A DNA stretch of 64,000 bases from a virus, in IMG/VR virus record IMGVR_UViG_3300042987_004038, positions 1 to 64,000 of that record; one strand, given 5' to 3'. The notes under the pieces are model-generated. The model had not been told where the DNA came from. It did not search any database and saw only the letters and a list, made by a program, of their open reading frames with translations. Positions within the stretch are counted from its first letter, which is position 1. The number at the start of each line of letters is the position of its first letter. The translations under genes were made by a program, and so were the position numbers. Of this stretch, positions 35,948-45,675 are shown one piece after another.

Positions 35948-38176
35948 ATGGCTTTAGTTGGAAATATTTCAGGATCAGGTGGAGTTAGTAACACAATCGG
36001 CATAACGGGATCTTTGATTATTGCCAATCCCGGAACTGCAGTATTTCCTACATTTCCAGGGTCAGACGTAGCCCTATTTGTTTCGGGAAACATTGCATCA
36101 AAGCCTGCAACATCGCCCGATCTTTCTGTTAGAGGAACGACAGTCTTCGGAGGCGATGTTGTAATTAGTGGTACGCTCTTTGGTGGCTCACCACTTTACA
36201 TTGGTTCATTCCTATCAGCATCTCAGGGTGCAGAGATTGGTGGAACTGTTACATTTACAGGCACTACAGCTCCAAAATTCAATAATGGTCTATCTGGATC
36301 ACTAACGAATCTTACTGATGGTACGAGCTACCTCATAGCCGGATCAAACATTACCATTGCTACCGGCACAAACGGTGCAGTTACTATTAGCTCCACTGCA
36401 GCAGGAGGAGGATCAAACTTCTTCCTTGATACTGCAGGCGCTGGAAAGATCTACACGACAGCTAGCTCTGTTACTTTTCCTTTCGGAGAATTATTAGTTG
36501 ATGAAGCAGCAGATAAAGGAACAGATGTTGTCTTCTATGTTTCCGGATCTGCATCTGGCACTGCTACCGCTCTATTTTCTGGAAATATTGTCACATCTGG
36601 ATCAGTTAAGATTGCAGGAAATATAACAGGTGACAATACAGGACCAAGAACAATATTTGGAGATGTTGTTGGAATAACAATTGGAGGGGCTTCCAGCACA
36701 ATTACTTCTCCAGGAAACTTAACAGTCAATGGAAATTTGACCGTTAATGGAACAACAACCACAATAGACACAACTAACCTTCTTGTTAAAGATCCAGTTA
36801 TCCTCATGGCCTCGGGCGCAGCGGGTCCCAATAGAAACGGAGGAATAGCAATCTTTTCTGGATCTTCGGATGCAACTGCTCCGGGCGCTAGGACAGAGCT
36901 TGTATTTGGTCGAGTTGCGAACGATACATGGGGCGCCGGAAAGTTCAATACAGATAATGGAACATCGACAGATCTTACAGGTATGACGTTGCTTCCTGTA
37001 AGGGCTTCAAAGTTTGAAGTTGGAAGCACAAATGCTTATATTACATCTTCAAACGGCAGCGCAGTTTTAATAAATGCTGCGTCATCAAATACCATAGGCT
37101 TCAGCTTCGGTGGAATCGGATTTGCAGAGATTCTTGAATCCGGTGTTGATGCAAAATTTGGATCAACGGGGACAAAAAATCTTGTTCTAAGTGGTACCAG
37201 CATCTCAATGGTCGCAGGTGCAAACGGAACAACGTTCCAGAGAGACACAAGTGTTATTGGAGCTATAACGGGAGTTACCGCTACAAGCATGACTCTTGCT
37301 GCACGTTCAGGTGCAACAGCAACCTCTCTTGTTCTATCTGGATCTGGATTGACGCTGGGCGCAAACTCTACAGTTGTAGACTTCCAGTTTGGAACAGGCG
37401 CAGGATCTCTAAGGGGTGTGGCATCTAGTGCCAACGGATTTACTCTTGGATCACAGGCTGGAGTAAATCTAAATCTCAGCGGATCCAATAACCTCTTGAT
37501 GCGTCACGGTGCAACAGGGGTTGGATTTCAGCAGCATTCTCTGCCATACCTAACGATAAATTCAGGATCAATTACTCTTTCTACAAATACTGCACTTATA
37601 ACGGCAGATGCTGGAAAGGCTCTCTTGGTTGGCGGATCTCTGACTACGGTTGTTAGCGGTTCTGACATATTCCTAGATTCTTCAGCAAATGGTGTAACAC
37701 TCAGGAAAGATTCAGCATCTTTTGCACAAATCTCTTCTCCAGCTGCAAACACATTCACAATTGCACCTGCCGCTACATTCACAACAGCAAATATTGTTAA
37801 CACTGTTGCAACTACAGTGAATTTTGCAGGATTTGCATCAACATTGCTGAACATGGGAAATACAGCCGGAAGTACAGTAATTTCAGGATCTGTAACAATG
37901 CCGGGATCTCTATCAGTTCAGGGCGCCGTGACGCTGGGAGATGGTGTTGGTGATAATATCACGTTTACAGGTCGTGCAGCATCAAGCCTGGTTCCAAATG
38001 CAAATAACTCATTCGATCTTGGTCAGCCAGATCTTAGGTGGCGAAACATGTACACCGGTGACTTGCATCTCAAAAACGAGCGAGGAGACTGGACAATTAT
38101 AGAGGAAAGAGATTTCCTTACAATTACAAACAATCACACAGGAAGAAGATACAAGTTTGTAATGCAAGAGATCTAA
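35948..38176 (+). CDS. Large fibre protein 2
   Basis: 742 residues, paralogue of 33947. It repeats the VTISSTAAGG, TTIDTTNLLVKDPVILMASG and YTGDLHLKNERGDWTIIEE blocks with new material between, including many GATSLVLSGSGLTLG-like repeats. GAGGTAAAA leader. Likely a second fibre subunit or partner. A strong terminator follows. Confidence 0.78.
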   Translation: MALVGNISGSGGVSNTIGITGSLIIANPGTAVFPTFPGSDVALFVSGNIASKPATSPDLSVRGTTVFGGDVVISGTLFGGSPLYIGSFLSASQGAEIGGTVTFTGTTAPKFNNGLSGSLTNLTDGTSYLIAGSNITIATGTNGAVTISSTAAGGGSNFFLDTAGAGKIYTTASSVTFPFGELLVDEAADKGTDVVFYVSGSASGTATALFSGNIVTSGSVKIAGNITGDNTGPRTIFGDVVGITIGGASSTITSPGNLTVNGNLTVNGTTTTIDTTNLLVKDPVILMASGAAGPNRNGGIAIFSGSSDATAPGARTELVFGRVANDTWGAGKFNTDNGTSTDLTGMTLLPVRASKFEVGSTNAYITSSNGSAVLINAASSNTIGFSFGGIGFAEILESGVDAKFGSTGTKNLVLSGTSISMVAGANGTTFQRDTSVIGAITGVTATSMTLAARSGATATSLVLSGSGLTLGANSTVVDFQFGTGAGSLRGVASSANGFTLGSQAGVNLNLSGSNNLLMRHGATGVGFQQHSLPYLTINSGSITLSTNTALITADAGKALLVGGSLTTVVSGSDIFLDSSANGVTLRKDSASFAQISSPAANTFTIAPAATFTTANIVNTVATTVNFAGFASTLLNMGNTAGSTVISGSVTMPGSLSVQGAVTLGDGVGDNITFTGRAASSLVPNANNSFDLGQPDLRWRNMYTGDLHLKNERGDWTIIEERDFLTITNNHTGRRYKFVMQEI

Positions 38177-38194
38177 GACAAGATAGATTATAGA

Positions 38195-38226
38195 AAATCC
38201 CAGGCCTTTTGGGCCTGGGATTTTTG
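38195..38226 (+). terminator. Strong intrinsic terminator
   Basis: AAATCCCAGGCC, 5-nt loop, GGCCTGGGATTT, then TT: a 12-bp stem with a T-rich tail after the fibre genes. Confidence 0.9.
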
Positions 38227-38263
38227 TTTAAACATTATGAATTGTTTGACTACTATTTGATTT

Positions 38264-40102
38264 ATGAATGATAAGATAATTTTTGTAGCTGATCTTTTTT
38301 CTGAAGACTACGCAGGTGGCGCTGAGTTAACGACAGAAGCGCTAATAAGCAAGAACCCAATTAACACAGTTAAGATTCTTTCTAGAAACTTGAACATGCA
38401 AATCATGCAGCAATACGCAGATTGCGTGTGGGTCTTTGGAAATTTTGCATCCCTTGACTTCAATTTAATACCTGCAATTGCAACAAATCTTAGATACGTC
38501 ATTCTCGAGTATGACTACAAGTTTTGTAAATACAGATCAGTTGAAAAGCACTTAATAGAGACAGGGAGTCAGTGTGATTGTCACGATAGGGAAATAGGAA
38601 AACTAGTATCCGCTTTTTATTATGCGTCAGATCACATCTTTTGGATGTCTTTAGAACAGAGAAGCCGATATCTTGAAAGATTTCCATTTTTATCCGATAA
38701 AAAGACTACTGTCCTAAGCTCAGTCTTCAGCGATAACTTCTTTGAAAAAATTTCATCAATAAATTCTGACAAAAGGAAGAGAGATGGATGGATTGTTCTT
38801 GGTTCAAAATCTTGGATCAAGGGAGCAGATGATGCAGAATCCTGGTGCAAGGAGAATGGAAAAAAATATGAGATAGTATGGGATATTCCCTATGAAAAAA
38901 TGCTTGATAAGTTTTCCATTGCAGAAGGATTTGTCTATCTCCCGAAAGGAGGAGATACTTGCCCAAGGATGGTAATAGAGGCAAAGCTTCTTGGCTGCAG
39001 TATTGTCACAAACAGCAATGTCCAGCATGCAACTGAGGAATGGTTCCAGTCAGCGCCAGATGACATCTGTTCCTATCTAAAGGGAAGACCTGATGTGTTC
39101 TGGGGCGAGGTAATTCGAATCAATCAGAACCAACCCAGCATATCAGGATACACTACGACGCTTGACTGCATTAAGCACAGGTATCCCTTTGAAGAATCAA
39201 TCAGATCCATGATAGGATTTTGTGACGAAGTCGTTATTGTCGACGGAGGGTCAACTGATGGAACCTGGGAAGTTCTTCAGAATTGGGCACAAAATGAGAA
39301 GAAGCTTAAAATAGTGCAAAACAAGAGAGACTGGTCTCACAAGAGATTCGCTGTCTTCGATGGAGACCAGAAGGCTGTTGCAAGAAGCTATTGCACCGGT
39401 GATTTTTGCTGGCAAATGGATGCTGATGAAGTCCTGCCAGCAGCTGATTGGGAAAAGGTAAGAAATATTTGTAAAAATTTCCCAAAGAATACAAATCTGA
39501 TATGTCTGCCAGTTGTTGAATACTGGGGATCAAAAGAAAAAGTTAGAATGGATATTACACCCTGGAAGTGGCGGCTTAGTAGAAATCTTCCTCACATCAC
39601 GCACGGCATTCCTGCAAGTCTTCGCAGGGTTGATGAAAATGGAGATACATTCGCGCAACAAGGAACTGATGGATGTGATTACATCAATTCGAAGACCGGA
39701 GAACATATCTCAGCTGCAAACTTCTATACAGAGGAGGCGCATCGTGCCAGAATTGCAGCGCTAAACGGTCATGTCGAGGCACGACATGCATTCCAGGAAT
39801 GGTTTAAGAACGCAATCAGTGTTCTCCCATCTCCCAGGCATTTCTCATGGTTTGATATTGAGAGAAAAATTAGGACTTATAGGGATTACTGGCAAAAACA
39901 CTGGGAAAGCTTGTACGATATTAAGCAAGAAGATACACCTGAAAACAACATGTTCTTTGATAAGTCTTGGAAAGACGTGTCTGATGATGAAATCACTAAT
40001 TTATCAAGTAGGCTTTCTAGAGAAATGGGAGGGTGGATATTTCACAGAAAGATTGACTGGAATCAAAAGACACCCTATATGACAATATCTGAAAATGAAT
40101 AA
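38264..40102 (+). CDS. Two-domain glycosyltransferase (GT-B plus GT2)
   Basis: 612 residues. Residues 1 to about 270 look like a GT4-type GT-B half (DLFSEDYAGGAELTTEA, WIKGADDAESW, GGDTCPRMVIEAKLLGCSIV). Residues about 280-500 form a GT2 GT-A domain (EVVIVDGGSTDGTWEVL, then MDADE as the DxD-type site). A fused two-step transferase for glycan building is the natural reading. First gene of the cluster, after a terminator, so it needs its own promoter. Confidence 0.8.
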   Translation: MNDKIIFVADLFSEDYAGGAELTTEALISKNPINTVKILSRNLNMQIMQQYADCVWVFGNFASLDFNLIPAIATNLRYVILEYDYKFCKYRSVEKHLIETGSQCDCHDREIGKLVSAFYYASDHIFWMSLEQRSRYLERFPFLSDKKTTVLSSVFSDNFFEKISSINSDKRKRDGWIVLGSKSWIKGADDAESWCKENGKKYEIVWDIPYEKMLDKFSIAEGFVYLPKGGDTCPRMVIEAKLLGCSIVTNSNVQHATEEWFQSAPDDICSYLKGRPDVFWGEVIRINQNQPSISGYTTTLDCIKHRYPFEESIRSMIGFCDEVVIVDGGSTDGTWEVLQNWAQNEKKLKIVQNKRDWSHKRFAVFDGDQKAVARSYCTGDFCWQMDADEVLPAADWEKVRNICKNFPKNTNLICLPVVEYWGSKEKVRMDITPWKWRLSRNLPHITHGIPASLRRVDENGDTFAQQGTDGCDYINSKTGEHISAANFYTEEAHRARIAALNGHVEARHAFQEWFKNAISVLPSPRHFSWFDIERKIRTYRDYWQKHWESLYDIKQEDTPENNMFFDKSWKDVSDDEITNLSSRLSREMGGWIFHRKIDWNQKTPYMTISENE

Positions 40103-40835
40103 GTTTCATTTTATTGTTCCTGCTTTTAATTGCAGAAAAGAAATTGAGAGTACCCTCTGGTCAATTGTTGGTCAGACTTATAAAAATTGGACTGCAACAA
40201 TAATTGATGATTTGTCAACAGACGGAACTGGAGAGTTTTGCGAAGACTTCTTTAGAAAAATTGGGATGTCTAATAAAGCTAGAGTCATCTATCGGACTGA
40301 AAAATTTGGAGAGACTAAAAACACTGTCGACGTCTGTTCGACATTAGATGAAGATGAGATAGTCGTTAGACTAGATGCAGGAGACTGGATTACAGATCTT
40401 GGTTGCCTCCAGATATTGGATTCAGTTTACGCATCTCATGATCCCGCTGTTTTGTGGACAGCGCACAGATGGGCATGGACAAACCAAAATATTTCTGGAC
40501 CAATTGACCCAAACATTTCAGTGTATGACCAGCCCTGGAGAAGTAGTCACCTAAAAACATTTAGGGTTAGAGATTTCAAGGGTCTTGGCATAAAAAACTT
40601 CCTAGACGAAGAAGGAAACTATATTGTTATAGCTTGTGATCAAGCTGTATTCTTGCCAATGATGGAAAGGGCCAGAAGGAAGGGTCGCCCTCTTGTATTT
40701 CTTCCTATGGTCATGTATCATTACTCAATAGATCTCCATAAGCCTGATCTTTTTACTTGCGACAGATCATTAAGGCAAAAGCAGAGCGCTGAATGGATAA
40801 GATCTCGAGGCTTTATAGATGAGAATACTATTTGA
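40095..40835 (+). CDS. GT2 family glycosyltransferase
   Basis: 246 residues, overlapping the previous gene by 8 nt. FIVPAFNCRKEIESTLWSIV, IIDDLSTDGT and VVRLDAGDWI are the GT2 nucleotide-sugar motifs. The C-terminal part (FLPMVMYHYSIDLHK) is typical for GT2. It uses a nucleotide sugar to extend a glycan; acceptor unknown. Confidence 0.82.
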   Translation: MNKFHFIVPAFNCRKEIESTLWSIVGQTYKNWTATIIDDLSTDGTGEFCEDFFRKIGMSNKARVIYRTEKFGETKNTVDVCSTLDEDEIVVRLDAGDWITDLGCLQILDSVYASHDPAVLWTAHRWAWTNQNISGPIDPNISVYDQPWRSSHLKTFRVRDFKGLGIKNFLDEEGNYIVIACDQAVFLPMMERARRKGRPLVFLPMVMYHYSIDLHKPDLFTCDRSLRQKQSAEWIRSRGFIDENTI

Positions 40836-41736
40836 AAATGTTGACTTCAATTCAAGGACCGGACCAAATGGATTCGGGCTAAAGCTAGCAAAGAATTTGA
40901 TCAAAGCTGGAAACGAGATTGTATCGAACAATCCTGATGTTTGTTTGTCGTTTATTCAAAGCACTAATTCATTTTTTCCTACTGTTCTTAGGCTTGATGG
41001 AATTTACTTCAATTCAGATCAAGATTGGCAGAAAATGAATGAATTAATCAAGTGTAGCTATCAAAAATCTGAGTCAGTTATTATCCAGAGCCATTTTGAC
41101 AAAGATTTAGTGTTTAAATTTTTTGGACAAAGAGAAAATGTTTTTGTAATACCTAACGGGACAGATATCGGAGAAATATCAAAAATTAATCCCGCGATTG
41201 ATCCAAATAGATTTCCGCGTGAGAAAGTCTGGATGTGTGCATCTTCGTGGAGACCTCACAAAAGGCTTGATGAAAATATAAGACTTTTCCAGGAGAGAGC
41301 AGATAGTGATAGTGTTCTTCTCATTGCAGGTTCTAACATTGAGAGAAACATCTTTCGAAAAGAAAGAATAGACCAGAGAATCAGGATCTTGGGAGATCTA
41401 AGCTGGGAACAAATGATTTCATGCATGAAATCGTCAGGAAATTTTTTACACCTTGCATGGCTTGATCATTGTCCGAATGTTGTAATTGACGCAAAAGCAG
41501 CAGGATGCAAAGTTCACGTCTCAAATTCTGGAGGAACTCCAGAGATTATTGATGAAGAAGATTTTCTATATGAAGATTCATATTTTGATTTTTCCCCGGT
41601 CAGTCTTTATTCTCCCCCTGAATTGAATTTTGTTGAAATGAAAATAAACAAAATCAAAAAATTTGATTTTGACATTTCTTCTTCTGCATCAAAGTACTAT
41701 AGTGTAATGAAGGATTGTTATGAAAAAAACCTCTGA
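40819..41736 (+). CDS. GT4-like glycosyltransferase
   Basis: 305 residues, overlapping by 17 nt. VFVIPNGTD, SSWRPHKRLDENIRLF and CPNVVIDAKAAGCKVHVSNS are the GT-B (GT4) acceptor-to-donor domain motifs. Rather short, with a reduced N-terminal half. Acts on the same glycan as its neighbours by inference. Confidence 0.8.
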   Translation: MRILFENVDFNSRTGPNGFGLKLAKNLIKAGNEIVSNNPDVCLSFIQSTNSFFPTVLRLDGIYFNSDQDWQKMNELIKCSYQKSESVIIQSHFDKDLVFKFFGQRENVFVIPNGTDIGEISKINPAIDPNRFPREKVWMCASSWRPHKRLDENIRLFQERADSDSVLLIAGSNIERNIFRKERIDQRIRILGDLSWEQMISCMKSSGNFLHLAWLDHCPNVVIDAKAAGCKVHVSNSGGTPEIIDEEDFLYEDSYFDFSPVSLYSPPELNFVEMKINKIKKFDFDISSSASKYYSVMKDCYEKNL

Positions 41737-42970
41737 ATATGAATCATATGAGGACTACTGCACACGGCAGATGTCAAAAACACTCAATCCAGAAAAAAGA
41801 GAAAAGTGGCTGAGAGAAGAGTGGAATCCAAAGATTGAAGGTTTTATTCAGATATTTTCAAGATTTTCTGGATTTTTGAAACCTGACTCCAGAGTTCTGT
41901 GCATAGGAGCAAGAACTGGTCAAGAGGTTGTTGCCCTAAATAGGCTAGGAATAAAAGATGTCACGGGAATTGATCTTGTTGAGTGCCCTCCCCATGTAAT
42001 CAAGGGAGACATGCATAATTTGTCATTTGATGATGAATCATTTGATTTTGTTTTTTCAAATATTTTTGATCACTCTTTGTATCCAAAGAAGTTTATAAGT
42101 GAGATTGAGAGAGTCTTGAAAGTTGATGGAATTTGTTCTTTACAATTCCAGATAAGCATAAATCAAGATGAATTCACAGAGCACATTATAGAAAATCCTT
42201 TTTATGACATTTTGCCTCTTTTTGATATTTCATATTGTCACCATGTCGAGAGCTTTCCTCCCAACTTTGCTGGCATGAATTTTGAAGTTATAATGAGAAA
42301 AGACAGAGATCTAACTTCTATATTCAAGAATTATGGTACAATCGAGACGATTGAGGTTCCTGATGATTTCAATAGTCTTTGGTTTGATATCAATCTTCCA
42401 ATCCAATCAAAGAAGCTTGATGATGCAAGAATTTTTGATCCAGATGAGAGAGAAAATATTTTAAACAAGCTTTCAAAGCGAGCGTATTTCTTGGCTGTTC
42501 ATGCTAAGCAATATAATTCAAAAAATATAGCTGAAGTTGGAACAGCTGAGGGTTGGCAATTCTATACGTTTTGCAAAGCTTTAACAGATGAAGATTCTAT
42601 CTGGTCTTGTGATATTAGAGACGCAAGAAGCAAAAAATACAAGGACACTTTTAAATCAGAAAGATTTGTCAATGGAAACAGTCTAGAGCTTGCAAAGAAA
42701 ATCAAAGAAAGCAATCAAAAGATAGATTTTTTCTACATCGATGGTGCACATGATAAGGGATCTGTTATAAATGATGTCATTTCCCTGTTAGATGTACAGG
42801 GAGAGAATCCTGTTTGGGTTTTTGATGATTTCGATCAGAGATTTGGATGCTTTGAAGACATTATCAATATTTCTGTATCTTCAAAGCATTTCAAGGTCTA
42901 TACACTTGGAAAGACTGCTAGCGGTAATCCTACACATCAAGTAATGTGTAAATCAAAGTTTATCAACTAG
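41720..42970 (+). CDS. Fused double methyltransferase
   Basis: 416 residues. The N-terminal class I methyltransferase has VLCIGARTGQEVVALNRLG and FDFVFSNIFDHS (about 60-120). A second one begins near residue 265 (IAEVGTAEGWQFYTFCKAL, DFFYIDGAHDKGSVINDV), of the Methyltransf_24 type. Two SAM-dependent methylations by one protein are suggested, probably on sugars. Overlaps the previous gene by 17 nt. Confidence 0.78.
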   Translation: MKKTSEYESYEDYCTRQMSKTLNPEKREKWLREEWNPKIEGFIQIFSRFSGFLKPDSRVLCIGARTGQEVVALNRLGIKDVTGIDLVECPPHVIKGDMHNLSFDDESFDFVFSNIFDHSLYPKKFISEIERVLKVDGICSLQFQISINQDEFTEHIIENPFYDILPLFDISYCHHVESFPPNFAGMNFEVIMRKDRDLTSIFKNYGTIETIEVPDDFNSLWFDINLPIQSKKLDDARIFDPDERENILNKLSKRAYFLAVHAKQYNSKNIAEVGTAEGWQFYTFCKALTDEDSIWSCDIRDARSKKYKDTFKSERFVNGNSLELAKKIKESNQKIDFFYIDGAHDKGSVINDVISLLDVQGENPVWVFDDFDQRFGCFEDIINISVSSKHFKVYTLGKTASGNPTHQVMCKSKFIN

Positions 42971-42977
42971 CTAATGA

Positions 42978-43004
42978 GTCTAGCCTACCATGTATCTGCT
43001 AGAC
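42978..43004 (+). other. Hairpin between cluster genes
   Basis: GTCTAGC, 13-nt loop, GCTAGAC: perfect 7-bp stem in the 90-nt gap 42971-43060. It could be a weak terminator or processing site. AAGTATAATTC lies upstream of the next start and may be a promoter -10. Confidence 0.4.
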
Positions 43005-43060
43005 AATGTCTTAAAAATTTTCTCAAAATTAAAGTATAATTCAATGGAAGAGGTCTATCT

Positions 43061-44065
43061 ATGAAAGCAATGCTGATAACGGGAATTGCAGGACTTTTGG
43101 GGTCGAGATTCGCAAAATGGGTCCTCGACAATACTGATTACCAGGTCGTCGGCATTGATGACTTGTCTGGTGGATATATTGAAAATGTTGACAATAGAGC
43201 TGTTTTCTATAACGTAGACATATCTACGGAACTAAAGTCTATTCAAGATATTTTTGAAAAGCATAATATTGAAATTGTTTATCACTTTGCTGCTTATGCA
43301 GCAGAGGGACTAAGCCCATTTATTAGAAGGTTTAATTATCAGAACAATCTAATAAGCTCAACTAATCTCATTAACTCCTCTATTAAGCATGATGTTAAAA
43401 GATTTGTCTTCACTAGTTCGATGGCAGTCTATGGAGATAAAAACGAAGCACCGTTTAGTGAAGATCTAGCTCCTTGCCCAATAGATCCCTACGGGATTGC
43501 CAAATATGCAGTTGAAATGGATTTGAAATGTGCGTTTGAGCAGCATGGACTCAAATATACAATTATTAGACCGCACAATGTCTATGGTGAGGGACAAAAT
43601 ATCTGGGACAAGTATAGGAACGTTTTAGGGATTTGGACCTATCAGCTCATGAATGATATTCGTCCAACAATATTCGGGGATGGATTGCAGAAGAGGTCAT
43701 TTAGCTGCATTAGTGACTGTCTTGTTCCTCTGTGGAATGCATCGCAAAACGAAGATTGTGTCGGAGAAATAATCAACTTAGGTGGAATAAAAGAGACAAC
43801 TATTATTGATGCTTATCGAACTCTTTCACGTGTTAGCAAAACAAACGTTGAGCCTAATTTTTTGCAGCCTAGACATGAAGCCAAATATGCATGGTCGACC
43901 TGGGAGAAATCACAAAATCTTCTAGATTTCAATCATAAAATTGATCTTGAAGAAGGATTGACAGAAATGTGGAATTGGGCACAAAGGCAGCCAAACAGAG
44001 AAAGAAAGTCCTGGAGCAGTTACGAACTCGAAAAAGGTCTATACGATTTCTGGAAAAACAAATGA
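43061..44065 (+). CDS. NAD-dependent sugar epimerase/dehydratase
   Basis: 334 residues. TGIAGLLGSRFAKWVL is the Rossmann NAD site, SSMAVYGDKNEAPF and the YGIAK pair give the Ser and Tyr-x3-Lys catalytic residues of the extended SDR family (UDP-glucose 4-epimerase type). It would make a nucleotide sugar for the transferases. Start ATG after GAAGAGGTC. Exact substrate not decided by sequence. Confidence 0.85.
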   Translation: MKAMLITGIAGLLGSRFAKWVLDNTDYQVVGIDDLSGGYIENVDNRAVFYNVDISTELKSIQDIFEKHNIEIVYHFAAYAAEGLSPFIRRFNYQNNLISSTNLINSSIKHDVKRFVFTSSMAVYGDKNEAPFSEDLAPCPIDPYGIAKYAVEMDLKCAFEQHGLKYTIIRPHNVYGEGQNIWDKYRNVLGIWTYQLMNDIRPTIFGDGLQKRSFSCISDCLVPLWNASQNEDCVGEIINLGGIKETTIIDAYRTLSRVSKTNVEPNFLQPRHEAKYAWSTWEKSQNLLDFNHKIDLEEGLTEMWNWAQRQPNRERKSWSSYELEKGLYDFWKNK

Positions 44066-45060
44066 ATATTGACTTTATCTGTAGATCCAGGGATATAAAA
44101 GTTGGAACTTATAGAATCTTAGTGCATGATTTGGCACGTGTCCTAGCTGATCAAGGACACAGCGTCCAAATTCACGGTCACGTTGAATCTACTAGAGAAG
44201 ATTCAGTTCTGATCTATAGCAAAGGTGACGTTAATTTACATAGAACAAATGATAAAAGAATATGCGGTGCAATAAGTCTTAGTGGAGATTCAAATCAAAA
44301 ATTTGATTTTTCAATAGTTAATTCAATTGAAGAGAAGAAATCAGTTGAGCACTTGTGCAAAGAAACTGTTATCATTAATCTTGTAGAAAAGATGTATCAG
44401 GGAATTCCTCTTAAGGATCACAAACCAGGTGATATTTTTACGGTAGGCTACCATGGAAGCTATACACATCTTCCCAAGCTAAAAGATGGATTTGTTGAGG
44501 CCTTTAATCATCTAATAGAAAATGGAAAAAGTATTAGGTTTAACTGTTTGACAAATAGCTCGACTATCTCAGGGGAGATTCTTAAAGATATCGGTCTTAA
44601 TATGAAAAACGTCACATTTAGAGACTGGGATTTTGGAATTGCAAGGGAGTTTATACAGCAGTCAGATGTTGGAATTATCCCAAACCTAACTTCTCTTAGG
44701 GATCACTCAGACATTGTAAATGATCACAATAATCGAATAGGAACATACAATACTGATTATATTTTTAGATTTAAAAACAAGTCAAACCCAGGAAGATCTT
44801 TTGTATTCAATCAGCTAGGAATTCCTGTTATTACTGATCTTACACCTTCAATGATGCCCATGTATTTTGACGAGATGTGCGGATCTGTCGCAACAAATTC
44901 ACACACATGGCTAAGGGCAATCAATAGGTTTATGAGTCACACTGAAAGAAACAGTGCTGCATTAATTGCCTATAATAGATTTTGTGAATTGTACAGCATG
45001 GAAAAAGATGCCCAAAACTTAGTAAGAATCATAGAAAATCTTCGAAAAGAGAGAATCTAG
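44062..45060 (+). CDS. GT-B-like glycosyltransferase
   Basis: 332 residues from ATG 44062, in an ATGA overlap with the previous stop; a longer in-frame start at 43969 is less likely. VGTYRILVHDLARVLADQGH and VGIIPNLTSLRDHSD fit a GT-B protein, with a missing classical E-x7-E. Ends directly before the next ATG. Function by context. Confidence 0.65.
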   Translation: MNIDFICRSRDIKVGTYRILVHDLARVLADQGHSVQIHGHVESTREDSVLIYSKGDVNLHRTNDKRICGAISLSGDSNQKFDFSIVNSIEEKKSVEHLCKETVIINLVEKMYQGIPLKDHKPGDIFTVGYHGSYTHLPKLKDGFVEAFNHLIENGKSIRFNCLTNSSTISGEILKDIGLNMKNVTFRDWDFGIAREFIQQSDVGIIPNLTSLRDHSDIVNDHNNRIGTYNTDYIFRFKNKSNPGRSFVFNQLGIPVITDLTPSMMPMYFDEMCGSVATNSHTWLRAINRFMSHTERNSAALIAYNRFCELYSMEKDAQNLVRIIENLRKERI

Positions 45061-45675
45061 ATGGAATACCAAGATTACGTAAAAATGCAGACAGTATCTT
45101 CTCTTTCTCATGAAGAAGAGAAGCATGTTTGGGCAGAAGGACAACGACGCTTTGTAAGAGACATAATTAAAAATCTCAAAAAAGAAGATTTGATCCTTGA
45201 TTGTGCATGCGGAGATGGAATAGGAATTGAAGAGCTTGGAAGACTGGGATTTGATGCAATCGGCGTAGATCTTGCAGAACCAAAGCTAGAAAGAGCAAGA
45301 AAAAAGAATCTAAAAGTTCTTAATTCTGATATGCATGATCTCTCTATTTTTGCAGATCATCAATTTAGTGTGATTATTTGTTCTCATACTTTAGAGCACG
45401 CCTATAATCCTGACAAAGTTATTGAAAATTTTAGAAGAATTTTAAAGCCAGGCGGTCTATTGTTCATAGTTCTGCCATTCCCTGATCTAAGCAATAATAT
45501 TGATGTTCACATTGCAAAAGATGTGCTAGGAACATCAGATGAGAAAGATGGTGAAAATAAATTGAAATCATTTTTTGAAAATAGAGGATTTTCAATTTTT
45601 GAAAAGAAGTTTGACAGTTACAGAGAGCCAGAAATATGGCTATTTTTAAAAAATGTATCAAATGGTGAAATATGA
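45061..45675 (+). CDS. Class I SAM methyltransferase
   Basis: 204 residues. LILDCACGDGIGIEELGRLG (motif I), AIGVDLAEPKLERARKK and ICSHTLEHAYNPDKVIENFR are typical of Methyltransf_11. Its start abuts the previous stop and its end overlaps the next gene by 4 nt. Probably methylates a sugar. Confidence 0.82.
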   Translation: MEYQDYVKMQTVSSLSHEEEKHVWAEGQRRFVRDIIKNLKKEDLILDCACGDGIGIEELGRLGFDAIGVDLAEPKLERARKKNLKVLNSDMHDLSIFADHQFSVIICSHTLEHAYNPDKVIENFRRILKPGGLLFIVLPFPDLSNNIDVHIAKDVLGTSDEKDGENKLKSFFENRGFSIFEKKFDSYREPEIWLFLKNVSNGEI

